Assembly: GCA_934322085.1 (NCBI GenBank) | Contig: CAKRGF010000002.1 | Location: 1 to 64,000, forward strand | Length of the DNA: 64,000 nucleotides | Direction: 5' to 3' | DNA from: an uncultured Eubacterium sp. | GTDB taxonomy: Bacteria > Bacillota > Clostridia > Lachnospirales > Lachnospiraceae | In this document: positions 7,690-15,769 of the stretch, piece by piece | Layout: every line of letters starts with the position of its first letter | Position numbering within the stretch: the stretch's first letter is position 1 | Notes under the pieces: generated by a model | Database searches by the model: none | The model's input: the letters and a program-made list of their open reading frames with translations, nothing else | What the model was told of the DNA's origin: nothing | Position numbers and translations under genes: made by a program

Positions 7690-8535
7690 TTACTCTGCTT
7701 TGCCTTGAAGTTTCTCCTTCAGGGCAAACGCTTTGTCCTTAATACGGCGCTGGGCATTTCTTGCCACTAACACTTTTGAAACATAGCGTTTTGCTTCATC
7801 ATTTTTACCAATACGTCTTGCCAGTTCTGCAAGCAGATACATCATCGTATACTGATCCATACCACACATCGGGAAATCTTCTTTGGAAAATGCTGCCTCA
7901 AAACCATCGTAGGCATTCGAGAGCAATTCCTTTTCCTCATTAATCAGCTCTGTAACTTCTTCTTTTTTGTAATCGCCCTGCATCAAAAGTTCACGCTTGC
8001 CGCGGCAGAGCCATGCCATCTTCAGGCAGGTGTAAGCACGCTCACTGCTCTTACCGTTTTTCACAACGGTATTTAAAAGTGCCATCTTATGTCTTGTCAG
8101 CGCATCGTCATACGTGTAAATCTTTCCTGCTTCCGGCTGATAATGGAAGTTCGCAGAAATTTTTTCTTTGATGTTTTTCGCCTGACTTGACATCACAAAA
8201 TTAAAGTAACGGTTCAGTGCCGCATAACCACATTTCGGACAAAGAATCGCATCATATTTCAAGGAATCAACCCCCATATAACGCGGACGCAAATCCGAAT
8301 CGGCACCAATTAAGCGTACCTTACCGGTTCTTACCATACGGCTCTTAAACTCATGGTCACATACCGGACAAGTGTAGCTCTTATCGAAAAGCAAATCTTC
8401 TTCATTTGTTTCCTTTTTGGCATCCTGTTTTGCCGCTTCCTGCTTTTTCTTCTCGCTGTCGCTTTCCTGATACACATCTACTTTTTCAACATTTTTAAAT
8501 CCTAAATCCTCCAACCCTGCAAAAATATTAGACAT
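7690..8535 (-). CDS. DUF2225 family protein
   Basis: 281-aa cytoplasmic protein. Two zinc-ribbon half sites are visible in the N-terminal third (YTCPVCDHEF and ILCPKCGYAA), with RPRYMGVDSLKYDA between them as is typical of DUF2225. The C-terminal half is helical and TPR-like. A Lys/Glu-rich, probably disordered stretch covers residues 25-50. Function unknown. GGGGG lies 6 bases before the ATG at 8535, preferred over the ATG two codons upstream. It follows glnS on the same strand. Confidence 0.85.
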   Translation of the reverse strand: MSNIFAGLEDLGFKNVEKVDVYQESDSEKKKQEAAKQDAKKETNEEDLLFDKSYTCPVCDHEFKSRMVRTGKVRLIGADSDLRPRYMGVDSLKYDAILCPKCGYAALNRYFNFVMSSQAKNIKEKISANFHYQPEAGKIYTYDDALTRHKMALLNTVVKNGKSSERAYTCLKMAWLCRGKRELLMQGDYKKEEVTELINEEKELLSNAYDGFEAAFSKEDFPMCGMDQYTMMYLLAELARRIGKNDEAKRYVSKVLVARNAQRRIKDKAFALKEKLQGKAE

Positions 8536-8561
8536 CGTCATCCCCCGTTTCCATCTAAATT

Positions 8562-10232
8562 TTATTTATTGGGACGATAAGAGCTCTTCAATGATACAAT
8601 TCGATTAAACACCATCTGCTCTGCCGTCGTATCCTTTGTATCCACACAGAAGAAACCAGTTCTCATAAACTGGAACTTATCCCCTGGTTTTGCCTCTTTG
8701 AGTGCCGGTTCCATATAGCACTCTTTCAAAACAGTCAAAGAATTTGGATTTACATTTATGGAACCATCTTCATTGTAAACCCCTTTTTCTTCGTCAACAA
8801 TATTTTCATATAAACGTACTTCCGCTTTTTCTGCTGTATCCGCAGCCACCCAGTGAATTGTTCCTTTCACTTTGCGTCCGGTAAAGCCGGAACCGGATTT
8901 AGTCTCCGGATCATACGTTGCATGAACAACCGTTACATTTCCATCTTCATCGGTTTCGTAACCTGTACAAGTCACAAAATAAGCACTCATCAGACGTACT
9001 TCATTGCCTGGGAACAGACGGAAATACTTGCGTGGAGGATCAATCTTGAAATCCTCTCTCTCAATATATAACTCTCTTCCAAATGGCACCTTACGTGTAC
9101 CAAGTTCCGGATTCTCCTGATTATTCGGAACATCCAAATATTCAATCTTTCCTTCTTCGTAATTATCAATCACAAGCTTAACTGGGTCTAACACTGCCAT
9201 CATTCGTGGCTGTGACATTTTCAAATCCTCGCGGATACAGTACTCTAACATCGCAGAATCCACGGAACTATTCGATTTGGAAACACCACAAAGTTCCATA
9301 AACTTGCGAATGGAAGAAGCAGTATATCCTCTTCTTCTAAGAGCAGTAATCGTAACCAGTCTTGGGTCATCCCAGCCGTCTACAATGCCATCTTCTACCA
9401 ATTTTTTGATATAACGCTTACCAGTTACCACATTGGTCAGATACATTTTTGCAAATTCAATCTGGCGTGGCGGCACTTCAAACTCACATTCTTTTACAAC
9501 CCAGTCATACAACGGACGATGATCCTCAAATTCCAATGTACAAATCGAATGCGTAACACCCTCAATTGCGTCTTCAATCGGATGAGCAAAATCGTACATC
9601 GGATAAATGCACCACTTATCTCCTGTATTGTGATGATGTAAATGCGCTACACGGTAAATAACCGGGTCTCTCATGTTAATGTTCGGCGAGGACATGTCAA
9701 TCTTTGCACGAAGCACACGGGAGCCATCTTCAAACTCACCATTTTTCATTCCCTCAAACAAAGCAAGGTTTTCTTCTACCGAACGGTTGCGGTAAGGACT
9801 GTCTTTGCCGGGCTCTTTCAATGTACCACGGTACTCTCTGATTTCTTCTGCTGACAAATCACAGACATATGCTTTTCCTTTGCGAATCAGTTTCAATGCA
9901 CATTCATACATATCATCAAAATAATTCGATGCAAAATATACCGGTGGTTTTTCACCACAAATCCACTCCACATCTTTGCTAATGGAGTCCACAAATTCTT
10001 CTTTTTCTTTCTGTGGGTTCGTATCGTCAAAACGAAGGTTAAAGGTTCCGCCATATTCTTTTGCCAATCCCTGATTTAACAAAATCGATTTGGCATGTCC
10101 AATGTGCAGATAACCATTTGGCTCCGGCGGAAAACGTGTTACCACTTTATCATACACGCCCTCCTGCAAATCCTTATCTATTTCATTTTCAATAAAATTT
10201 CTTGAAATCACTTCTTCATTCATTTCTGGCAT
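8562..10232 (-). CDS. glnS: glutaminyl-tRNA synthetase
   Basis: Class I synthetase charging tRNA-Gln with glutamine in the cytosol. HIGH is in PNGYLHIGHAKS (residues 43-46). The KMSKS counterpart is degenerate (VVTGKRYIKKLV), as in many GlnRS. FRFDDTNP-like LRFDDTNPQKE and the C-terminal anticodon beta-barrels are present. At 556 aa the length matches bacterial GlnRS. The ATG at 10232 is chosen because AGGAGG stands 9 bases upstream. That Shine-Dalgarno is inside the terminator hairpin of the preceding gene, with the U-tract running up to the start codon. Confidence 0.97.
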   Translation of the reverse strand: MPEMNEEVISRNFIENEIDKDLQEGVYDKVVTRFPPEPNGYLHIGHAKSILLNQGLAKEYGGTFNLRFDDTNPQKEKEEFVDSISKDVEWICGEKPPVYFASNYFDDMYECALKLIRKGKAYVCDLSAEEIREYRGTLKEPGKDSPYRNRSVEENLALFEGMKNGEFEDGSRVLRAKIDMSSPNINMRDPVIYRVAHLHHHNTGDKWCIYPMYDFAHPIEDAIEGVTHSICTLEFEDHRPLYDWVVKECEFEVPPRQIEFAKMYLTNVVTGKRYIKKLVEDGIVDGWDDPRLVTITALRRRGYTASSIRKFMELCGVSKSNSSVDSAMLEYCIREDLKMSQPRMMAVLDPVKLVIDNYEEGKIEYLDVPNNQENPELGTRKVPFGRELYIEREDFKIDPPRKYFRLFPGNEVRLMSAYFVTCTGYETDEDGNVTVVHATYDPETKSGSGFTGRKVKGTIHWVAADTAEKAEVRLYENIVDEEKGVYNEDGSINVNPNSLTVLKECYMEPALKEAKPGDKFQFMRTGFFCVDTKDTTAEQMVFNRIVSLKSSYRPNK

Positions 10233-10286
10233 AAAAAAAAGCCTCCTTTGCATATCTCTCTAAATAATAACACAAAGAGGCTTTTT
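10233..10286 (-). terminator. terminator overlapping the glnS Shine-Dalgarno
   Basis: Minus-strand GCCTC-TTTG (10281-10273) pairs with CAAAGGAGGC (10250-10241) with one bulge, followed by eight T residues directly abutting the glnS ATG. It ends the upstream hydrolase transcript. The AGGAGG of glnS is part of the descending arm. Confidence 0.75.
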
Positions 10287-10292
10287 AGACAA
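10264..10292 (-). promoter_or_regulatory. candidate glnS promoter inside the terminator
   Basis: TTGTCT (10292-10287), 17 bp, TATTAT (10269-10264), the latter in the hairpin loop. Transcripts starting about 7 bases on would lack the ascending arm, leaving the Shine-Dalgarno free. Confidence 0.5.
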
Positions 10293-10296
10293 GATT

Positions 10297-10785
10297 TTAT
10301 TTGAAATCGTGTCCACCAATACGAAGTTTTGCGCGTGACAGACGCTGACTGAAAAAGTGATACTTACTCATCTTAATCTCTTTTCCCTTATAAGTAACAC
10401 ACTTTTCACCTTCTAAGGCAAGTTTTGCCGCCTGTACACATTTGGCACGGACACCAGATTTATATTTACCCTGGCTGTATTTCTTCATTTCCTTCTGCCA
10501 TTTACCGGTACGAACCGGAGTAAACTGTCCACGCTGTTTAAGAACACCCTGAATCGAGTTTGGAAAAGCACCAGACTTTTTACGGTTCATCACAACAATT
10601 CCTACCGCTGTCTTTCCTGCCTTACTCTGGTTTCCTGCTTCACAGAAAATAATCGCAGACATCATTTTTAATTCTTTACTTGTATAACTTTTTTTCTCAG
10701 CAGCCTGTGAAGGTGTTGCTCCGATTAAAATACCCATCAACGCAAAAACCGCCATCATTCGTACTACTAAAGTTTTCAAAAACAT
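10297..10785 (-). CDS. SleB-type cell-wall hydrolase (secreted)
   Basis: 162-aa protein with a signal peptide (hydrophobic residues 8-24, cleavage near SQAAEKK) followed by a Hydrolase_2/SleB catalytic domain. The catalytic Glu is in AIIFCEAGNQ, and VVMNRKKSGAFPNSIQGVL and FTPV match the lytic transglycosylase fold of this family. It is expected to act on peptidoglycan outside the membrane. Upstream TGTTAC repeats match the WalR box consensus. A paralogous hydrolase lies at 13343-13987. Confidence 0.9.
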   Translation of the reverse strand: MFLKTLVVRMMAVFALMGILIGATPSQAAEKKSYTSKELKMMSAIIFCEAGNQSKAGKTAVGIVVMNRKKSGAFPNSIQGVLKQRGQFTPVRTGKWQKEMKKYSQGKYKSGVRAKCVQAAKLALEGEKCVTYKGKEIKMSKYHFFSQRLSRAKLRIGGHDFK

Positions 10786-10843
10786 GTTTACACTCCTAAC
10801 ATTTTTATTGGTTACAAAATTGTTATCGACTTACATCGTTTTT

Positions 10844-10860
10844 GTAACATTTATGTAACA
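10844..10860 (-). promoter_or_regulatory. WalR-like box upstream of SleB-type hydrolase
   Basis: Minus strand reads TGTTAC-N5-TGTTAC, a perfect match to the published WalR site TGTWAH-N5-TGTWAH. A third TGTTAC is at 10868-10863. The sites lie 58-85 bp before the gene. Confidence 0.6.
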
Positions 10861-10898
10861 ATTGTAACATACTTAATCAAAAAATCAACCCCAAATAC

Positions 10899-10938
10899 AA
10901 AAAAACCGTCTTCCAAATGCTGGAACCAACGGTTTTTC
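10899..10938 (-). terminator. terminator of hisA-like gene
   Basis: AAACCGT and ACGGTTTTT arms with an inner TTCC/GGAA pairing and T or A runs on both sides, so possibly bidirectional. The rest of 10871-10969 holds nothing else I recognise. Confidence 0.7.
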
Positions 10939-10969
10939 GTTCGTTTTTATGAAAAGTTTTAGAATTTGT

Positions 10970-11743
10970 TTAATTAAATTTTGTAACAATTGTGTCGAAT
11001 TTGAGCGAACCACCAAACAAATCAAGGGCACTTCCAATCGTATAATTGACCCTGTTTTTTCCTGTTTTTTGAATTTTTTCAATATCCTCATAACTGCCAA
11101 TGCCGCCGGCATATGTAATCGGAATTTCACTTTCTTTAGCAAGAATTTTTAACAAATCCTCATCTACGCCCGTGCCGGTCCCCTCAACATTTACAGCATG
11201 CACTAAAAACTCATCACAGTACGAATGAAGCTTTTCCATCAGTGCTTCATCCAGACATTGACTTGTAAATTTCTGCCACCGGTCAGTTACAATATAATAA
11301 GAATCATTCTTTTTCCGGCAGCTCAAATCCAAAACCACATGCTCTTTTCCCACAGCCTTCACTAATTGTTCCAGACGGTCAAAACGAATCTCTCCGCCCA
11401 CAAAAACATACGAAGTGACAATGACATGGCTTGCGCCAAAATCTAAAAAAGAAGCGGCATTATCCGCATGGATTCCACCACCTACCTGAAGGGCCCCCTG
11501 CCACGCAGAAAGTGCTCCCTTTGCCTGCATAAGGTCTGCTTCATAATAAGGACTGTCCGCCGCATTTAACAAAATAATATGTCCGCCACGGAGTCCCTTT
11601 TCACGATACAAGGCGGCATAATCTGCCGCCTGCATCTCCGAAACAAAATTCTCTTTTGCAAAATCTTTCTCATCTTTTAAACTTCCACCAACAATCTGCT
11701 TTACCTTGCCATTATGAATATCGATACATGGTCGAAATTCCAT
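10970..11743 (-). CDS. hisA: HisA, eukaryotic (HIS6)-type ProFAR isomerase
   Basis: 257-aa (beta/alpha)8 barrel isomerising ProFAR to PRFAR in histidine biosynthesis. The N-terminus FRPCIDIHNGKVKQIVGG, with catalytic Asp in CIDIH, and the wording of GGHIILLNAADSPYYEADL are those of the fungal/plant HIS6 subfamily rather than classical bacterial HisA. The phosphate-binding glycines (VGGGIH, AGGIGSYEDI) are intact. It stands alone, between a cell-wall hydrolase and thrC, away from any his operon. It could replace or supplement a standard HisA elsewhere in the genome. Confidence 0.9.
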   Translation of the reverse strand: MEFRPCIDIHNGKVKQIVGGSLKDEKDFAKENFVSEMQAADYAALYREKGLRGGHIILLNAADSPYYEADLMQAKGALSAWQGALQVGGGIHADNAASFLDFGASHVIVTSYVFVGGEIRFDRLEQLVKAVGKEHVVLDLSCRKKNDSYYIVTDRWQKFTSQCLDEALMEKLHSYCDEFLVHAVNVEGTGTGVDEDLLKILAKESEIPITYAGGIGSYEDIEKIQKTGKNRVNYTIGSALDLFGGSLKFDTIVTKFN

Positions 11744-11758
11744 CCTTTTATCCTCTCT

Positions 11759-13243
11759 TTACAGTCCAAGAATCTTCTCTACAGTCATCTGCATCTCGCT
11801 CTTATCGCATACAATATCATGACGAATCGGTGCGGTGCGGATTTCCTCAATTGCTTCCGGAATCTTCACACCGGAAAGAGCATTTAACTCGTCCACCAGT
11901 TCAAAATCGGTCATGCTGTCATATTTTTCTTTGTCAATAGCATCCATGACACTGCGGGTAAATTTGTATGGACTTGCTGTAGAAGCAATCACTGTCTTTA
12001 ATCCGGCATCCTTTGCCTTATCATAATAAACACAAGAGGCAACAGACGTATGTGTATCCATGATATAACCAGCTTTATCAAATACTTTCTTAATATTTGC
12101 TGCGGTTTCAGCTTCCGAAGCATAACCGCCGACAAAACAGGATAATTTCTCCATCATTTCCTTTGTAATCGTATATTCACCGTTGTTTGAAAGAGCATCC
12201 ATAAATGCTTTTGTCTGTGCTGCATTCTCACCGGTAATACGATAAATCAAACGCTCTAAGTTACTTGAAATCAAAATATCCATCGACGGAGAAGATGTCA
12301 AAATAAATTCTCTCTTTCTGTCATAAGTTCCTGACTGGAAGAAATCAAACAATACTTTATTCTCATTCGATGCGCAGTACAAAGTCTCAATCGGAAGTCC
12401 CATATTTTTTGCATAGAAAGCTGCCAAAATATTACCAAAGTTTCCGGTTGGAACAACTACGTTCATTTTCTCACCGCAGGTAATTTCACCCTGTTTGAGA
12501 AGCTGACCATACGCATATACATAGTAAACAATCTGTGGTACCAGACGTCCAATGTTAATAGAATTGGCAGAGGAGAACTGATATCCTTTCGCATTCATAC
12601 GCTCTGCTAAATCTTTTGAGTGGAACATCTCTTTTACGCCGGTCTGGGCATCATCAAAGTTTCCAATGATTCCTACTACATTTGTGTTTTCTCCTTTTTG
12701 TGTCAGCATCTGTTTCTCCTGAATCGGGCTGACACCATTTTTCGGATAGAACACAATAATGCTCGTTCCCGGGACATCAGCAAAACCAGCCAATGCCGCT
12801 TTTCCTGTATCACCGGATGTTGCTGTCAAAATAACAATTTCATTTTTTACACCGTTTTTCTTTGCTGCCGTTGTCATCAAATATGGCAGAATCGAAAGTG
12901 CCATATCTTTAAAGGCGATTGTTTTTCCATGGAACAATTCCAGATAATAAGCGCCATCTTTTTTAACAAGCGGAGCAATTTCCTTGGTGTCGAATTTATC
13001 ATCATAGGCACCATTAATACAATGCTTTAATTCTTCTTCGGTAAAATCTGAAAGAAACAGCTTCATAACTTCATAAGCAGTTTCCTGATATGTCATATCA
13101 GCAAGTTTTTCAAGCGGTACTTCAAGTGCAGGAATCGAATCCGGCACAAATAATCCACCGTCGTCTGCAAGCCCTTTTAAAATTGCCTGCGATGCTGTCA
13201 CTTTGTCACTATTGCTTCTTGTACTCTTGTACATGATACTCAT
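11759..13243 (-). CDS. thrC: threonine synthase
   Basis: 494-aa PLP enzyme converting O-phosphohomoserine to threonine. The N-terminal domain (YKSTRSNSDKVTASQAILKGLADDGGLFVP) and the PLP lysine motif HGKTIAFKDMALS are clear. TATSGDTGKAALAGF binds the cofactor phosphate, and the C-terminus is normal. The ATG at 13243 is preferred: GGAG lies 6 bases upstream, and the 27 additional upstream codons look non-coding. Followed after 15 bp by hisA, so the two may share a transcript. Confidence 0.96.
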   Translation of the reverse strand: MSIMYKSTRSNSDKVTASQAILKGLADDGGLFVPDSIPALEVPLEKLADMTYQETAYEVMKLFLSDFTEEELKHCINGAYDDKFDTKEIAPLVKKDGAYYLELFHGKTIAFKDMALSILPYLMTTAAKKNGVKNEIVILTATSGDTGKAALAGFADVPGTSIIVFYPKNGVSPIQEKQMLTQKGENTNVVGIIGNFDDAQTGVKEMFHSKDLAERMNAKGYQFSSANSINIGRLVPQIVYYVYAYGQLLKQGEITCGEKMNVVVPTGNFGNILAAFYAKNMGLPIETLYCASNENKVLFDFFQSGTYDRKREFILTSSPSMDILISSNLERLIYRITGENAAQTKAFMDALSNNGEYTITKEMMEKLSCFVGGYASEAETAANIKKVFDKAGYIMDTHTSVASCVYYDKAKDAGLKTVIASTASPYKFTRSVMDAIDKEKYDSMTDFELVDELNALSGVKIPEAIEEIRTAPIRHDIVCDKSEMQMTVEKILGL

Positions 13244-13342
13244 AATCTCTCCGTCCTTTTCTCTAAACTCATTTCGGTAAAACAAAACTAAACATAGAAT
13301 ACCATGAAATGACAATTTATACAAGACTGCAAATTACGTGCT

Positions 13343-13987
13343 TTAGCGAAAAAATTCGTGACAGCCATATTCACATAATTTTGTGAGCTCTCGGTCAAAC
13401 CAGCTGACATTGGAAGAATCAGAGCCGGCGCGGTACATAAAATACAATGCTCCGTTTGTATTATCTTTTTCCTTTAACGCCTTTTCTACCGCTTTTTTTG
13501 TTTGTGACGATACTTTTACGCGGTAGTAACTGCCGTTTGACACCGGCGAAAACTGACGGCCGGCAAAGACAATTTCACGCACAGTATCCGGAAACTTTTC
13601 AGATTTCATACGGTTCAATATCACATTTGCCACCATCTGGCGCCCTTTAATTGTCTGGTCGCCGGATTCCGCCTCCACAATCCTCTCTAAAATCCTTCTA
13701 GCCCCATGATCCAGATTCACCCGGTATCTCACAATTGTTTTCACTGTACGCCTCTGCTTTTCATCTTCCTGCGTATTTATTCGCCGCTCTTCCATATCTG
13801 TTTCTGCGACTCCCTGATAACAAAACTGATTATTTTCCACCAGTGCAGCCATCTTCTCTGATGACTTTCGCACCGAAGTTATATCTTTCCTTACCTGCTT
13901 ATTCTGATTCTGTGGATACCAGCCAATGGAAAGGGCCGAAACCAACAGACAATAAACGAAAAACAATATTTTCTTTTTTTTAACCAT
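13343..13987 (-). CDS. SleB-type cell-wall hydrolase, second copy (membrane-anchored or secreted)
   Basis: 214-aa protein with an N-terminal hydrophobic segment (residues 6-23, LFFVYCLLVSALSIGWY) and a linker of about 70 residues. The C-terminal Hydrolase_2 domain has catalytic Glu in RIVEAESGDQ, then MVANVILNRM and GRQFSPVSNG. It probably cleaves peptidoglycan. GGAGG precedes the ATG. Three tandem TGTAA(C/T) half-sites upstream on the coding strand match WalR boxes. It diverges from the AP2-domain gene, so the 142-bp intergenic region is shared. Confidence 0.9.
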   Translation of the reverse strand: MVKKKKILFFVYCLLVSALSIGWYPQNQNKQVRKDITSVRKSSEKMAALVENNQFCYQGVAETDMEERRINTQEDEKQRRTVKTIVRYRVNLDHGARRILERIVEAESGDQTIKGRQMVANVILNRMKSEKFPDTVREIVFAGRQFSPVSNGSYYRVKVSSQTKKAVEKALKEKDNTNGALYFMYRAGSDSSNVSWFDRELTKLCEYGCHEFFR

Positions 13988-14021
13988 TTTCCCTTCCTCC
14001 TAGTATCAAATATATGTTGTT

Positions 14022-14049
14022 ATTACATAATTATTACAATTTTGTTACA
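14022..14049 (-). promoter_or_regulatory. triple WalR-like box in the sleB-like/AP2 intergenic region
   Basis: Minus strand reads TGTAAC-N5-TGTAAT-N5-TGTAAT, three half-sites 11 bp apart, each fitting TGTWAH. They are 35-62 bp before the hydrolase start and just upstream of the AP2 gene promoter. Confidence 0.6.
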
Positions 14050-14064
14050 TTTTTATTCACAATA

Positions 14065-14093
14065 TTGCAATATATCAAAAAATCGCATACAAT
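14065..14093 (+). promoter_or_regulatory. promoter of AP2-domain gene
   Basis: TTGCAA, 17 bp, TACAAT; 37 bp before the ATG. Confidence 0.6.
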
Positions 14094-14129
14094 GATAGCA
14101 GATTTTAAACATTAGGAAGGAGAATCCGT

Positions 14130-14924
14130 ATGCTGCCCGGTGTATATCAAGCGAAAAAAAAAGACAACACCATATATTTTCGAAGTTCGATTACCTACAG
14201 CGGAAAGCATATCAGCCTTGGCAGCTTTGACACGGAAAAAAAGGCGCACGAGGCTTACCTTTACGCCGGCAGACTTCTCGTCAACAGGGAAATAATGCTT
14301 ACTTCGTACAAAAAAGAGAATCCGGTACTCTCCTTTTCCAAATGGGTTAGTTTAATTAATTTTCGGGATAATGGTATTTATATCAAGACACCGATTTATT
14401 TGTTTCAGAAATATTTTCATTATTATTTTTCGCCGGAAAATTATCTGATTTTTGATACGGACGATTTATTTTATTACTCCACCCGCACCATAAGCCGCCG
14501 CGGAGGGCATCTTTTTGTTGCCGATTATGGAATGCAGGTGAATATTTTATCCCGCTATGGCATTAAAAATTATGCCGTAGCCGGACGGGATTATCTATTT
14601 GCCAATGGAAACACAAGAGATTTCCGCTATGAAAATCTTGTGATTATCAACCGCTATCACGGCGTATGCCAAAAAACAAAACAGGGACAGATTTATTATG
14701 AAACAAAAATTCACTGGAACGGTGATTTATTAGTCGGACGCTATGAAAATGAAATAGAAGCTGCTATTGCCTATAACAAAGCAGCTTCCACTCTTTTAAG
14801 AAAAGGTTATCTGAAAGATTATCCGGTTAATTATATTGAAGAACTTTCCGATTCGGAATACCGCTCCCGCTATCAGGCAGTAGATATTTCCGACAAAATT
14901 AAAGTTCTTAAATCGCTCCTTTAA
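14130..14924 (+). CDS. double AP2-domain protein with HNH-like core
   Basis: 264-aa protein. Residues 3-50 and about 188-240 are both AP2/ERF-like DNA-binding domains: GVYQAKK...SLGSFDTEKKAHEAYLYA and GVCQKTKQ...VGRYENEIEAAIAYNKAA. Between them, LFANGNTRDFRYENLVIINRYHG resembles the HxDGNxxNNRxENL part of HNH homing endonucleases but lacks the usual His. It may be a domesticated, nuclease-dead HNH-AP2 protein acting as a DNA-binding factor. GGAAGGAG precedes the ATG. The 3' end overlaps the convergent next gene by 17 bp. Target unknown. Confidence 0.75.
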   Translation: MLPGVYQAKKKDNTIYFRSSITYSGKHISLGSFDTEKKAHEAYLYAGRLLVNREIMLTSYKKENPVLSFSKWVSLINFRDNGIYIKTPIYLFQKYFHYYFSPENYLIFDTDDLFYYSTRTISRRGGHLFVADYGMQVNILSRYGIKNYAVAGRDYLFANGNTRDFRYENLVIINRYHGVCQKTKQGQIYYETKIHWNGDLLVGRYENEIEAAIAYNKAASTLLRKGYLKDYPVNYIEELSDSEYRSRYQAVDISDKIKVLKSLL

Positions 14925-15237
14925 TAAACAGCACCATAAATAAAAGAATCATGGTACCATTCAGCACTGAGCCAACCGCCGGTGTCACGTGGTAAATATC
15001 TTCTTCTTTATTGCAGCGAATCGCAAGCACAAATCCAATGATACTAAGTACCATCGTTGCAAGACCGAGCGCACCAATTTCCATTCCTGCCCTGCCTTTT
15101 GCATGTCCGGACACGATGCAGAGTGTCAAGAGAATAATAATCGAAAGGACACCCAGTACCACCGAAATAATTCCATGTTTCGGATGTTTCTTATCACTAA
15201 AACGTATTCTTTTGCGATTTCCAAAACGTACTTCCAT
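14908..15237 (-). CDS. DUF6142-like small membrane protein
   Basis: 109-aa protein with a basic N-terminus (NRKRIRFSDKKHPKHG) and three hydrophobic segments, about residues 21-42, 50-70 and 88-107. The family assignment (DUF6142) is from memory and the function is unknown. AGGAG stands 7 bases before the ATG at 15237, favouring it over an upstream in-frame start. It follows the VanZ-like gene by 13 bp and is probably co-transcribed. Confidence 0.7.
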   Translation of the reverse strand: MEVRFGNRKRIRFSDKKHPKHGIISVVLGVLSIIILLTLCIVSGHAKGRAGMEIGALGLATMVLSIIGFVLAIRCNKEEDIYHVTPAVGSVLNGTMILLFMVLFIKGAI

Positions 15238-15250
15238 CTTCGGTCTCCTT

Positions 15251-15736
15251 TCACTTTCTTCCGAGTGCACGAATGATTTTTTTTGAAAGACAATAACAAA
15301 TATATCCCAAAATAACACCAAACGTATTTAAGCACAAATCATCGACATCAAAACATCCCACTTTCGTCACGAGCTGAATCGTTTCCACGACAAGACTGAA
15401 GGCAAATCCAAGGAACGTCACAAACAGACCGCTTCTAAAATAATGCCCCTTAAAATGAACACCTTTTCGCTGTTCTCTGTAAAGTACCGGGACCAGAAAA
15501 CCAAATGGCATAAATACCACAACATTTCCTAATAGATTAATGGCAAAATATACCATGCCAATCTGCTCCCTGTACATCAGATACCGTTTAATTTCCCGAA
15601 ACAACTCCAGATTGTACTGATAGGTCGTATACGGCTCATTACGTCCATATTCCTCACTGAAAAAGAGAAAATAGACCAATAAAATCATATAACAGATAAA
15701 GCATACCGTTAATAAATTGCTTATGAACCGTTTCAT
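15251..15736 (-). CDS. VanZ-like family membrane protein
   Basis: 161 aa, with four predicted membrane helices. The family features NLLGNVVVFMPFGFLVPVLY and GFAFSLVVETIQLVTKVGCFDVDDLCLNTFG match the VanZ signature (E-Q-...-R/G-FDxDDxxxNTxG). VanZ proteins are linked to glycopeptide tolerance and envelope functions, but the general role is unknown. AGGAGG precedes the ATG. Lies 33 bp downstream of pheT. Confidence 0.9.
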   Translation of the reverse strand: MKRFISNLLTVCFICYMILLVYFLFFSEEYGRNEPYTTYQYNLELFREIKRYLMYREQIGMVYFAINLLGNVVVFMPFGFLVPVLYREQRKGVHFKGHYFRSGLFVTFLGFAFSLVVETIQLVTKVGCFDVDDLCLNTFGVILGYICYCLSKKIIRALGRK

Positions 15737-15769
15737 CTTTTCCTCCTAAAAACACAACCAAAATCTATC

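Noticed and set aside
10885..11142. Short minus-strand ORF across the hisA terminator
   Set aside because: Lies in another frame over hisA and runs through a clear terminator hairpin.
14130..14924. Active homing endonuclease or mobile intron
   Set aside because: The HNH His is not seen, and there is no split gene or intron boundary around it.
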